In this document: one piece after another, positions 45,047 to 56,810 of the stretch | How positions within the stretch are numbered: the stretch's first letter is position 1 | How the letters are laid out: each line of letters opens with the position of its first letter | Assembly (NCBI GenBank): GCA_030760725.1 | Contig: JASWHV010000005.1 | Coordinates: forward strand, 92,324,622-92,388,621 | Direction of reading: 5' to 3' | From: Neostapfia colusana | Taxonomy: Eukaryota > Streptophyta > Magnoliopsida > Poales > Poaceae | Length of the DNA: 64,000 nucleotides | The notes under the pieces: generated by a model | Database searches by the model: none | The model's input: only the letters and a program-made list of their open reading frames with translations | Told to the model about the DNA's origin: nothing | Position numbers and translations under genes: made by a program

Positions 45047-46525
45047 CTACACAGCAGCACAATACGTCGATGACTCAATACTGGGGTTAGTTAAAATGCA
45101 TTTAGGAATCCAGTACTGAGTCACACGATGTCCAGCAGGAATAACATGTGAAAGCTGAGATAAAACACCAGATTTATGAGTCAAAGTTTGAGATTTTTTG
45201 TTCTTAACTACTGACCTATGAGGTGTTACTTGTGTAGCACGAAAATCAGTAGCTCCGGAGGCAAAAATAGAAGGTCCGGAGGCAAAAGCTGAAGCTCTGG
45301 AGGTAGACTTTGAATATTTCTGACTCATAACTGCAGGTTGCATGTTCCTGACATTCGGTTTAGTATGTGCAGCAAATTTTGCATGAGAGTTATAAGATCT
45401 AGCTTGCATTCTTTCCTTTTTATGTTGTTTAGCTAGTCTATAACAAAAATCTATGACATGACCATCTCTACCACAATAGGTACAATGAAATTTAACTTTA
45501 TGTTCATGTCTAGATGAGCAAGCAACACGTTTATTAGAACCCGAATGGGACAGTACTCCTGCAAATTTGAAAATCACCTCTTTTTGTCTAGGAGCTGTTT
45601 GAATCAAACCGCTTCCTAATGACTTTACAACTTTAGGTGGGTGTGCCTTAGCATGAGCATGAGAATTAAAACCTAAACCAGTTTTATCATTACAAGACTT
45701 GGAAGAATTCAGCAGAAAGTTTAGGTTCTTATTTGCATTAGAAAACTGATCTAGTGTCCTATGCATGTCATCAAGTTTATTGGACAGATCAAAGCAGTTT
45801 TCACATGAAGTTTTTCCTTTCTGTTTGCAATTTGAACAATATTTAACTTCATGCACACGTAAAGCATTGTTCAAAATATAAATCCCATTCATAGCATCAT
45901 TTAGTTTCTTATTCAGATCATCACATGAAGAACAATGCAAATCAATTGTAGAACAACAAGCATCTTTCAAATTTTTATCATTAAGTGCAGCAAGCTCTTT
46001 GTTCTTTTCAATTTCAAGTTCAAGTTTATCAAGTGTAGATGCGTGTGCACTTCTTAAAGAGGATAATTGTTCATAAATTAAATCACATGAGGAACAAGAA
46101 TCATCACTAGGAATCAAAGTTTTTAAACGATTAATTTCAGATTCTAGTGATTCAATTTTAACAGCATTGTTCATAAGTTTTTTATCCTTTTTCTTTAATA
46201 TAACAGTGGCACAAGAAATAGTATCACACATTTCTTCGCAAGTGGGACATACCTCTTCATCGTCGCTGTTGTGTTCTGCCTCCTCGGAGCTTGAACTTGA
46301 CTTGCTCGCCATGCAGCACATATTTGCCATAGCTTCTTCATCTTCATCACTACCGGTGTCCATATCACTTGAGCCGAAATATTGAAGTGCAGAGATCATA
46401 CTATGCACTATGTTGCGCATTGATAAATCTTTCTTCTTATTCTTTGCAAACGATTTCTTCGGCCTTGTTTGCTTTTCTTCACGTGAAGTCGGACCTGAAA
46501 GGTTAGGGCACTCCGTACGAAAATG
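45047..46525 (-). pseudogene. Copia gag C-terminal extension, Cys-rich and coil-prone
   Basis: About 490 residues after the broken first knuckle. An acidic Ser-rich stretch comes first (DMDTGSDEDEEAMANMCCM), then repeated CxxC pairs (CPTCEEMC, SCSSC, HCSSC, YCSNC, SCENC) spaced by Leu/Lys/Glu-rich helical text, then a second knuckle CTYCGRDGHVIDFC (CX2CX4HX4C). This long extension is characteristic of Sirevirus-type gag (family knowledge). Ends at TAG 45047-45049. Confidence 0.75.
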
Positions 46526-47363
46526 TCATGTCTTACCACATTCAAAACATCGTTGAGGTCCGGAGCTTCCTCTCATTCTAGTTCTCACATTTTGCAATGC
46601 TTTTGAGAACCGAATAGAGATGAGTGCAAGCTCCTCCTCTGGAAACTCTTCAATCTGTTCAAGGGTTAGAGAGGACAGCAAAGAGAGTGCACCACTAGAT
46701 GATGATGGACTAGAACTAGACATGTCACGTTGCGAAACAAATGCAATAGACTTGTTGGGGTTTTTACGTGAGATGATGTCAATTTCATGAGTTTTCAATT
46801 TAGAATAAAGCACGTCTAAAGTAAGAGAACTCATGACAGTAGATTCACGAATAGATGTAACTTTCATCTCCCAAATTGACATATCTAATGCTCCTAACAA
46901 TTGTCTAGCATTTTCAGCATCTGAAAAGTTAACATTGACACTACGCAAGTTGCTGAGAATTTTATTAAAGCGAGCAAAAAGGTCATCAATTGACTCACCG
47001 GGTTGCATCTCAAAACGCATGTATTCTTTCGTGAACATATATTGCCTTACCTCCTTGATCGTATTGGATCCTTCATGGTAGTCACAAAGAGCTTTTCAAA
47101 CATCATATGCAGATCGGAGGTGTGCAACACGGTCGAAGTCGCTTTGAGTCAATCCTTGGATGATCAAGTTGCGAGCCTTGTTGTTGTTGTCAACATCTCT
47201 CATGTTCGCAGCCGTAACTTGATCGTTGGGTGGTACAGAAGTTCCGGTAGACCTTTTCCCATATGGTGCAGCCTTGCGCCTGTATGTAGGCCTCCATCCG
47301 CGCCGTCCAAACCTGAAAATCGATGCCATTGAACACACAAGGTTTTGCGGAGTACTTCTCCAT
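46526..47363 (-). pseudogene. Copia gag N-terminus (UBN2-type), first knuckle interrupted by TGA
   Basis: The start is best placed at ATG 47363 (MEKYSAKPCVFNG), whose frame runs into WTARMEAYIQAQG, typical of copia gag. A frame change near 47245 leads to the NDQVTAANMRDVDNNNKARN frame. A TGA at 47096-47098 replaces Trp before KALCDYHEG. The gag core (MQPGESIDDLFARFNKILSN) follows at 46526-47038. The knuckle CFECGKT is cut by a TGA (46526-46528) at the position of its usual Gly, just before HFRTEC. Confidence 0.85.
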
Positions 47364-47410
47364 GATGGTTAGTCAAAACACATGCAAATCACAAATATTA
47401 GACCACCTTG

Positions 47411-47422
47411 GCTCTGATACCA
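47411..47422 (-). promoter_or_regulatory. Primer-binding site of the copia element (initiator tRNA-Met)
   Basis: Minus strand TGGTATCAGAGC, 2 nt after the 5' LTR end at 47425. Confidence 0.95.
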
Positions 47423-47424
47423 AT

Positions 47425-49048
47425 TGTAGGATCGAAGAGCACGTGAAAAGCTACCAGAGGGGGGTGAATGGTAGATTAAAACTTTTCGCAGCGGAAACAA
47501 CAAGAACCCCTCAGCAAAAAATCAATCAGTTAAAGAAACCGTGTGTGCAAGTGTTTTCAAATGTGTTCAACCATGACAAATCAAGTAGAGAGGTATAGAA
47601 TCAAGTCACGGATCTAATGCAACAAGAATCACTTGAAAACACGAAGTAAAACTTGAGATACGATCAAAACATTAAACGAAGATCAATTTGTTCTACCCGA
47701 TATAAAACAGATCTGCAATGCTGCAAAGAAACTCGTGTATCTCAAAAACTACAGATCCGAAGCTCTTGCAAATTTCACAGATGATATATAATTGAGTTGT
47801 GAAGACAACCCAAAAAGAATCACGTCAATCGGATCTGTAAAACTCGAGTTATGAACGAAACACCGAAGCAACGTCGGTCTGTCCAGAAACTCGGCGAGAA
47901 AGACTTGACGAAAATCATGTCGGACGAACAAGGCACAAAAGCTCCTCGAAACTATGAACTTTATTCAATAGAAACACAAGAGGAACAGCCCAAAGTTCTC
48001 TACCTACGAGAGCCCTGGCCTCCCTTGCTTTTATCGCCAGCCCTCAGGCTAAACAATCCAATCTAGGACTGCTACTCCTAATTGGACTCGTATCCTAACT
48101 TACCATAACTGCTCAGGACTCTCCTATTCGCAGATAGAAGCAATCGTGAGACTTCCAAACAACTTAGAAACGTACTAAACATTCCTAAAACAACTCAACT
48201 TCGTGCCTAGTACGAAATCCTATCATAACCAACTAAAATCATCCATATTTGAGCCATATCCGACTCAGCCTCAGCCTGAGTACGCAATCCAGCCAGTTGG
48301 ACCTTTCCGACCAATTCTTTACGTCCACTTCTCTTCATCACGCCCTGGAACAATGTTGCCACGTACATGCACTCCTTGCACACATGCAAACACCTTTCAA
48401 CGACGTACATGCAACCTTCATATGCACTGCCCTTGATCCAAACATGTTGCGCGACCTCCCAATCAACTCAACCACAGCTCCTCCCGAACTTGGTTGTTGG
48501 AACCTCATCTCCTCCCTGAGACTAGTCCAAGGATCCCGTCACCAGCCATGTCTTGAACTCAAGCAACACCTGCACATGAATAAACAATCAATTCTTCCGA
48601 GCACAAGTCCTCGACTTGACTCACGTTAGTTCGAAAACCACAACACCTTACATGAGCACGTCACATAAGCATGTTGCAAACCATATCAAATGATAACAGC
48701 CATAGCCACCAAAACACACCAAAAACTTAGCAAATTAATACTAAGCAAACCTTCCCATAAAGCAAGTTTGAAACATTGCGAGTGAAAAGCAAAAACAAGA
48801 CGCTGCAGTTCTACGAGTTGAACTTCACGGGAGCTCCCTAAAAACAAGCTCCGGACCTCACAGAAGCTCTCCGGACCTTGCAGGAGCTCTCCGGACCTTG
48901 TGTCGGACCTTGTCAACACTTGGCGGACCTAACAAAGAACTTGTCGAACCTTGCCACAGAAGAATGTTTTAGCAATTTTCAAAACTTTGAATGTTAATGC
49001 TAACTTTTATCCTAATTTCCAATGTATTCAGCACACATAGGTCTCACA
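47425..49048 (-). mobile_element. 5' LTR of the copia element (1,624 bp)
   Basis: Pairs base for base in length with 39289-40912. In the minus sense there is a TATA-like GATAAAAG (48035-48028) and, about 65 nt on, an AATAAA polyadenylation-type signal (47965-47960), a plausible U3/R layout. Confidence 0.95.
48028..48035 (-). promoter_or_regulatory. TATA-like box of the copia LTR
   Basis: GATAAAAG on the minus strand, the same in both LTRs. Placement before the AATAAA signal supports it, but no start site can be seen. Confidence 0.4.
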
Positions 49049-50162
49049 CAAATCATCTAGACCTAACACACATCATAATCTCATACCTATAGTATCTATA
49101 AAAAGAAAACTTTATAAATATTACTTGAATGCAAACCGGGGCTTGCCTGTTTTGCAGGTGACTAAAGTATATAAATCAGTTAGTATTGCTGATTACTTGA
49201 TGCCTAATCACTTGATCTCCTTGCTCCTTGATCCAAACTCCACTTGCTCAATGAAGCTCCATGTTAATCACTACACGTTATGAACATGCACATGTATTTA
49301 ATTGTAGATATTTTGCTATCAAGACCTAATGACAAGTTAAAAACAGAACTCCTGACTAGGAGTTGCAATTGAAGTGGTTCTAGTTGATGGAGTTGGATTT
49401 AACAAAAGGGATCAAGCACTAAGTGTTCTCCCTAATTGTGGTATTTTCACCTAAGCAAAGTATACTGCAAAGTACTGATCTAAAGCTCAAATTTAGCAGA
49501 GAATTTGTATGTGAGTTTCTTGTCACAAGAAAGCATTCTGGACAAAAATTCAAGACTTTTCATTAAGATGTTCACCCAGAACAATTCCCTAAGCATTTAG
49601 GTAAAATGGAATTAATTCTGAAGTAATTTGCATGTTCATGCAAAACCATGTGAACTACAATTTCACGCACAGCTCATAGAGCATACATGAATTTTCCTAG
49701 GATTTTTGGAGTTAAAAATTGCCCAGAATTGATTTTACAAAGCTGGGACTTTTTCTGAAAAAGGTTTCTGAACAATTTGGAGTACAGTGATTTGTACTTT
49801 GCATTTTCTTACTCAAATCAACTTCAAATGAGCTCAAATTTTACCAGGACTTCCATAATATCCGATAGAATGTTTTGTAAAATTTTGTGAAACTTTGGAT
49901 GGACCAAACTCCCTCAAATATTCTTTTACTCAATAGCTTCAAAGAATTATCCAGAAATTATTATTGACTTTCGTACTAATTGGGTTGTTAATTTGGATAG
50001 CCCTTTCCAAGCTGAATCTAACCTAATTTGAATCACCAAATTTGGAGTTTCCTAGCAAAAGTTATGAACTTCTAAAGTTTGAAGGAAATCTGGAAATTCA
50101 AATCAAATCCGGAATGTTTAAAATCTGACAGCGAGTTTGTGACGTGGCTGTGAGGGTCCGAC
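49049..50162 (-). mobile_element. LTR piece 'G', right segment, minus strand
   Basis: Resumes with the CAAAT duplicate and continues E-family LTR text in reverse, including the GC-type donor word (minus AACAG|GCAAGC, about 49141-49153). It stops at 50162 where LTR H starts, in the GC-rich edge of the U3 cassette. The possible one-sided target word for H is CCGAC (50158-50162). Confidence 0.75.
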
Positions 50163-51479
50163 TGTAAAATTCCTAAAAGTGGTAGCAAGAGATTCAGCAT
50201 ATTCATACTTAGGAAAAATGAGGGGAATTAAAACTTTGAATCATAACGGTGTGAGTTCAAAGTGATGATTCAAACGTCCCAAAAACTTCGAAACATGGAG
50301 ACCTAAATTCATAACTTGGGTCTTCATATTTCACATATTCAACCTCCAAAATTTCAGCTCATGTGGAGGGGTTTTTACTATTTGTTTCGTGTTAAAAGAG
50401 GAAGCCCTCGAATCTGAATTTAAATTTCAGTTTCAAATCCCAACTTCCTAAATTTACAAATTTTGTTCCACAAATGTGTTCCCCACATTTGAATTAGCAT
50501 CCATGCCAAAATTCAGAATTATTTGAGTTGGTTTGCTATGCTTTTGGAACAATGCAAAAGTGAAGATTCAAATTCAAATTCCACACCAGAATTCAGTTCA
50601 ATTGAATTCAAATATTCAAACCATGACTTTGAGGTGAAGCAATCTTTTAATTGTGAGTAGCTGTGGTAAAAAGATCAGTGGGAAAAATTAAAAAGGAAAG
50701 GAGGGGGTGGAGCCCACTAGTCAGCCACCCACTGAAGCATACCGCCTCTGTTTTTCCCTCGGTTGATCATCAGCGAACGCCAGCTCCCGCAGAACCCCCC
50801 GCCCGATGCTCCACCGAGCTGCTTGAGAATTTTACCGACGTCGGCAACTGCGTGAGTGTTTGATCACTAGCGTTAGCAGATGTACCACTCTAGTTTCTCC
50901 TCTGTCTACACGTTCACCCGAAGTTCCTCCGTGCTCGAGCGCTCAAGAGAGAAAACCCTGCACCCCCTCTGTGCTCGTCGTTCAGCAGCCTCCGGCCCCT
51001 CCTAGCGCCGGTTGATCCCCCTAGGAGCTGCGCTGGCGCCTCCTCGACGATTTTCACCGCTCCTCAGCTCGTCCCTGACCTTCCCTCGCCGTGCCCGAGC
51101 CATCCTTCCCTGGAACAAAACAGAGCATGCCACCCGTCTCGGTTCCACTTCGCCCGGCCACTCCAGTGCCTCTCCGGTGCCATAAACTTCGCCCTAAGGT
51201 GCGCCACGAGGTGTAGCTGCTTCTCCCGGGGTCCTTTTGCTCTTTCCTACCGCCGGCTAGCAGGAATTTGTGAATTACCGCCAGTACATGTGAAGAACCG
51301 ATCAAAGCCAAATTGGGAAATTCTCTCCACACGCTTGATCATCGGTTCTCTGGTGCTAGACACAGCAACTAGCTACCATAGCGCCCTCCCACGCCGAATA
51401 CCGAAGCCAACCGGCCTTCCTCCACCCCGGGCGACGAGAATTCACCACCGCTGGCCAAAACGGCTCGGCTCACCATCGA
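50163..51479 (+). mobile_element. LTR piece 'H' (first 1,317 bp), plus strand
   Basis: Starts TGTAAAATTCC. An A/T-rich part is followed by GGTGGAGCCCACTAGTCAGC (50705-50724) and a GC-rich cassette. It breaks off at 51479, where a related LTR (I) starts in the same orientation. ORFs within are composition-driven. Confidence 0.75.
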
Positions 51480-53670
51480 TGTAAAATCCCCAAAAAGTGG
51501 TAGCAAGAAATTCAGCACATTTACACTTAGGAAAAATGAGGGGAATTAAAACTTTGAATTATAACGGTGTGAGTTCAAAGTGAGGATTCAAACTTCCCAA
51601 AAACTTCCAAACAATGAGATCTGAATTCATAACTTGGATCTTCATATGTCAAATATTCAACCTCCCAAATTTCAGCTCATTTGGGGGGGTTCTAATATTT
51701 GTTTCGGATTAAAAGAGGAAGCCCTCATATCTGAATTTGAATTTCAGATTCAAATACCAACTTCCTCAATTTGTAAATTTGGTTCCACAAATGAGTTCTC
51801 CACATTTGAATTAGCAGCCATGCCAAAATTCAGAAATATTTGAGTTGGTTTGCTATGTTCTTTGAACAATGCAAAGGGAGAATTCAAATTCAAATAACCA
51901 AAAATCAGTTCAAATTCCACAATAGAATTCAAATCATTTGAATTCAAAGATTTCAATCCATGACTTCGAGGTGAAGCAAAGCTTTTAATTGTGAGTAGCT
52001 GTGGGAAAATTTTGATTAACAAATGAGGGGGTGGGACCCATCTGTCAGCCACACACTCTTCACAACTGACTCTGTTTTTTTTGTTTCTCTCAGGTGCGCA
52101 CGCGCGCAACAGCGGGCCGGAGCCGATCTCGGCCGATGATCTTCGGTGCCACCTCCTGCTACGCGATCTTTTGCTCGGCCTGATCACCACAGAGCATGCA
52201 CCGAAGCTATTTTGCTTCCTCTACTCGCTCTCGCCCTCCGTTGTTTGCCTCAAGAAGAACACAGCCGCTGTTGGTTTCTCCCAATCACGCCATAGCAAAC
52301 CGAGCTCGGTTGCTCGATCTTTACACAGAAAAAACGTCACCAACACGTGCTCTAGCCATCCACCATCCCTACTCCTTCGGTCTCTGCCCGTTGGAACTCA
52401 AAATTTCCGGAGTTGTAGCTGTGCTGCAGTGAACACCGAAGGTTTCCACTTTCGGTCACCGTGGACAGCCCGAACCGAGGAAGATCAAGATCAAGTCAGC
52501 CACTCCCTCGGTGCACCCGTGAACTGAGCTGCTCACCCCCGAAAACTCAGCCCAAGCCTTGACTCCTCAGTGGAGAATTTTGAAATTTTCCCCTGGGCGG
52601 TGCAACTCGACCCCGAGGTAAAGATTTGCAATATTCGTTGTTAATTTGGAGTGTTAAGGCTTCAAACTTTGCACAAAGCTTCCTCACTACCTAGCACACA
52701 TCATCCCTCGATTCTAGGCTGGGAAATGAAGTGTAGATCAAGAAAATCTACGTTTTGTCCATGGTGCACCGCCGGACCATGTCGGGCGCACGGTGCCGAG
52801 GGGTTTGGGGCGCTCCACTGCCCGTTTAGACTCCATGTCCATGTTCTACACGTTCCCCTGGTAGTCTAGAGCCTGAGAGCCGATCGTTTGGTGGAGAAAT
52901 GAAGCATCCCGACCTCACCAGAGCCCTAGCAAACGTTGTGACCGGTGCGCTCATATTTCCGGCGAGCTTCGGCCGCCGGTGACACCACCATCGTGTTCAG
53001 CATGCTGGATAATGGGGGGCCGGCGACTAGGAGGCTGGGAGGTAGCCGGAAAGTGGATTCTGATGAACCTCGCCGGAGGGCGCCGCCAGGTCCGCTATTT
53101 GGTGCGAGGTTGAAGAGAGTGCTGACGTGTGAGGCCCGCCAGCAGCGTTTAAACATTTCCAGATTTTCCCAATTCAGTTCAAACTTTGGAGAGCCATAAC
53201 TCTGTGTGGGAATGTCCAAAAATTGTCAAATAAATTTTGTTGGGTTCCTCTCAAAGAGTACTATCCAAGGGTGCAGCCAAATGTTTATGAAAATCCCTTA
53301 ATTTGGCTCATTAATTCATTTAAAGGAAATCTTGTAGGAATTTTGCAGGAGTTCTGTTTATTGGAAAATTCTCATATTTGGGCAGGATCTTCTTCCAAAA
53401 CTCCTTGAACTCTAGTCAAAATTTCAGAGGCATTGGACCTCATTTGCTTCGCCAAATATGGTCTCAATCCTTTATGTCTCTGAAAAATGGAAAAAATGAA
53501 TAGAGACATTTTCAGATTTTTACCCAAATTTGAAAAACCCATATGTCCCTGTTGATAGCTCAACAAATGGTGAAACAAATTTTGTTAGAACCATGGAGAA
53601 CTACCCTAATTTGATTTTCCACCGTTAGACATGTCACAACTCCATATTTGGGATCAAATTCACAGAAGCC
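51480..53670 (+). mobile_element. LTR piece 'I' (about 2.2 kb), plus strand
   Basis: Starts TGTAAAATCCCC and aligns with H for its first part (A/T-rich text, then GGTGGGACCCATCTGTCAGC near 52030), then continues into the A/T-rich middle. It ends near 53670 against gypsy coding sequence on the opposite strand (J), without a recognisable LTR end. Confidence 0.7.
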
Positions 53671-54548
53671 TGCGACATTCCCATGTATTTCTTCTGAGCT
53701 TCCATAATCTCCTCTCATATGGTAGGGACGAGAGCAAGATTATGTAATGCCCCATGTGGAACCAAGTACAGACTCAGCTCCTCCTCTTCAGGTGGGGTGA
53801 TGGATAGGTTGTTGACATGAGACTTGCGGCTTAAGGCGTTGGCAACCACGTTTGCCTTTCCGGGATGGTAGTGAATCTCGATCTCATAGTCTTTGATCAG
53901 TTCTAGCCATCTCCGTTGCCACATATTCAACTCCTTTTGAGTGAATATATACTTCAGACTTTTGTGGTCGGTGTAGAGGTGCACTATGTTTCTGAGTAAA
54001 TAGTGCCTCCACATTTTCAAGGCTAACACCACAGCAGCGAGCTCAAGATCATGAGTCGGGTAGTGCTGCTCGTGGTTACGAAGTTGACGTGAGCCATAGG
54101 CGATCACTCTTCATTCTTGCATCAATACACAGCCAAGCCCGATACCGGACGCATCACAATATACGTCGAAGGGCTTGGTTGTATCCGGTTGAGCTAACAC
54201 CGGGGCTGTTGTAAGATGCTACACTAATCCTTGAAAAGCTTCTTCACAAGCTAAGCTCCAAACATATTTGATCCCCTTCTTCAACAGTTCAGTCATCGGC
54301 TTAGCAAGCTTGGAGAAGTTCGGTATGAATCTCCGATAATATCCTGCTAACCAGAGAAAACTCCTGACTTCGTGGACTGATGTGGGGGATTTCCATTTCA
54401 GCACTTGTTCGATTTTGCTTGGATCAACTGCAATGCCTTCTGCAGAAATAATATGACCCAGAAATGGCACTTGGCTGATCCAAAACTCGCACTTGCTGAA
54501 CTTGGCATAAAGCTTATGGTCTCGCAATCGTTGAAGCACGATATGTAA
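53670..54548 (-). pseudogene. Gypsy J, left copy: RT end, RNase H and integrase tether
   Basis: Minus strand. 54219-54575 shows QVPFLGHIISAEGIAVDP and RSFLWLAGYYRRFIPNFSKL. 53715-54107 shows YGSRQLRNHEQHYPTHDLEL and the tether (EEEELSLYLVPHGAL). A TGA at about 54110 precedes RVIAYGSR. Cut at 54548 by the duplication joint, so the residues before LHIVLQRL are unrelated LTR sequence. Confidence 0.85.
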
Positions 54549-56810
54549 GTGTGGGCTGGTTTCAGCGGTTGACACGTGTGCCTGGGACCCGCGGTCAGAG
54601 TTTAAACATTTCTCGGTTTAATTTGAACTCCAAATTCAGATCAAAATTTAGAACCTCATAACTTTTGCTTGGAAGCTCCAAATTTAGTGATTCAAATTGG
54701 GTTGGATTCAGAATGAAAAACTCTATCCAAATATGCAACCCAATTTGTATGAAAATCTATAGAAAAATCTGGAAAATTCTTTAAAGCTTTTCAGCAAAAG
54801 AATTTTTGAGTGAGTTTGGTTCATCTAAAAATCTCCAAATTTGGCCAGAATATTTTTTAGGGTGATAGGGAACTCCTGTAAAAGTTTCAGCTCATTTGGA
54901 GTTGATTTAGTTAGGATAATTCTGAAATCAAGTTTCTATGTTCAAAATAAATACAGAAACAATTTCAATGAATTTCCAAAACTTGGAAATTCAGTTCTGG
55001 GCGGTCCTGAGCTCCAACAATCCTAGGAAAATTCATGCATGCTCCCTGAGCTATGTATGAAATTGTAGTTCACTTAAAATTGCATTAAAGTGCAAATTTA
55101 TTCAGATTAATTCCTTTTTGCCTAAACGCCTAGGGAATTGTTTTGAGTGATCTACTCATTGAAATATTCTGAATTTTGGTCCAGATGACTTTCTTGTGAC
55201 AAGGAACTCACATGAAAAATTTCAGCTCCATTGGAGCTCTGGATCACCTCTATAATGTTCAACCTATTTAGATGAGTAGCACACAAGTGATGAAATGCAA
55301 TTATCACTTGATCATGTTGCTTCACCCAAACCAAACCACTAGCACCAGTGTCATTTTAATTCTTAAACAGGGTTCCAGTTTTGAACTTGTATTTAGAACT
55401 TGTTAGCAAAAGTTTTACAATTAAACATGTATGCATATTCATAACGTGTAGTGGTTAAACGTGGAAAAGTGAAAAAGTGAAGTTTAGATCAAGAAGCAAG
55501 AAGGGCAGTGGTGAAGCTTCAAGTCATAAGCAACTAACCTCCCATTTATCTGACTTTAGTCACCTGCAAAACCAAGGCAAGCTCCGGTTTGCATTTAAGC
55601 TATTTTATAAATTTACTTTGTTCACTACCGTGGTTCGAGTTTGTATGTGCATTAGGTCAAGGATGTTTTATACTCCACTTGCATAACCAAAATGAACCCT
55701 GTTGTCAAGGGTAGAAAGGTGTCATTGCTGTAGAATAAGGCCGTGCTAAATAGGCTAGGACATCCGGTAGAAGACGAGTAGTTGGAATCTACTCGCGAGC
55801 TATAGTTTGGGATTACATAAGTGTGGTTGGGAAAGAGGCAAACTAAAGTTTACATTTCTAAAGATGAGACCGGGCAGGAGGGTTAGGCAGCGACAATACG
55901 AGGTCTTGGTCGAGTAGCTCTGCCTGTGTCGGTTAAGGACCGATGCGTGTGCCGCATCCAGGAGCAAGTATTGAGTTGTGTACCGGATGCTTACTGCTAT
56001 ATGGGACCTAGGAAACCGATGTACCAGGTTAACTGGATTGTAGAGGCATACCACATCGTCTCATTAGACCTATGAGCCCGAGATGGCACGACCGGTTCTA
56101 CAGTCGAGTGTCCTGCGAAAGGTTGCCACATACGATGTAATGAAGGACACCAGATTTGGGTCTTCATAGGCGGGCGTATGTGTCGAGCTATCCGGGCAGT
56201 GTTTGATTCGAATCACCGTCCCTCGAAGTTATTGAGTACCGCTTGCTCCCATGTTGTGACGTAGTAATCAACTTGTGTGAAAACAGTTTGCAAAGTTTTA
56301 ATTGCTACAATGATTATTGTAATTGCATGAGAACCTTGTTTGAAGTAGTGATAGAGCAAACTAAAGTTATTTTTCCACCTTGGGACATGTAATATTGGAA
56401 TGAAGCGTTTCTTGTTTGATTGCTGAGTTCCAATGCTGCTGGGCGCAAGGTCACTACTATGATGGCTAAAATCTGAAAGTTAAGGATGAACTTGTAGGCG
56501 AGTCCTTTTACAAATTACATGTTAAGTCTTAAGTTACTTTCATGTAGAGTTGCATGTTTAGAAGAGACGGTTAAGTCTTGCTGAGCCTTTGTGCTCACTC
56601 TTGCTATATGAGTGGTTTTGCAGGTTAACACGACGCTATAAAGAAGGTTGTCCGGTGAGACTCGAAAACTGCCGAGTCGATAACACATGGAGAACCTAAC
56701 CGCTGCCATTTCTTCGTGTTGCTAGCGAGAGGAGTCCGCGGGCTGGACCTCTTCTTGAGTGCTTCTTAGATATTCGACGTGAGCTGTTTATAGACTTCCG
56801 TTGTAGCTAA
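54549..56810 (+). mobile_element. Duplicated copy of the E 3' LTR tail
   Basis: Matches 36218-38475 with a few per cent difference, same truncation and inverted junction. Retains the AAG|GCAAGC donor (about 55570-55580) that the left copy has lost. Confidence 0.88.

Larger units (their letters stand above)
39289..49048 (-). mobile_element. Complete Ty1/copia element, Sirevirus type (9,760 bp)
   Basis: Two LTRs of exactly 1,624 bp, 5 bp target duplication, initiator-Met primer-binding site, polypurine tract, and gag-pol on the minus strand in copia order (gag, protease, integrase, RT, RNase H). The large Cys-rich, coil-prone gag extension, multiple polypurine tracts and repeated CCGGACC words in U3 point to the Sirevirus/Maximus clade (inference). 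By hand I count about 29 mismatches between the LTRs (about 1.8%), so it is young relative to its surroundings. Its reading frames hold four nonsense codons and about four frameshifts. Confidence 0.93.
36218..54548. repeat. Segmental tandem duplication, left unit (with copia insertion)
   Basis: The block E-LTR tail / G / H / I / J recurs in the same order and orientation at 54549-63114. Without the copia element and its extra CAAAT (9,765 bp) the left unit is about 8,566 bp, the same as the right unit. At the joint (54549-54552) the word GTGT fits both the J sequence (63115-63118) and the E LTR (36218-36221). Confidence 0.9.

Noticed and set aside
45047..46420. Stand-alone Cys-rich coiled-coil host protein
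   Set aside because: It is in frame with copia gag across the TGA and ends just before the protease, so it is the gag extension.
52651..52869. A 72-residue ORF also present at 61218-61436
   Set aside because: Both copies lie in the recent tandem duplication, so similarity reflects duplication age, not selection.
50163..53670. H and I as the two LTRs of one short element
   Set aside because: Both are only the first part of an LTR on the same strand with no primer-binding site, polypurine tract or internal sequence between them.
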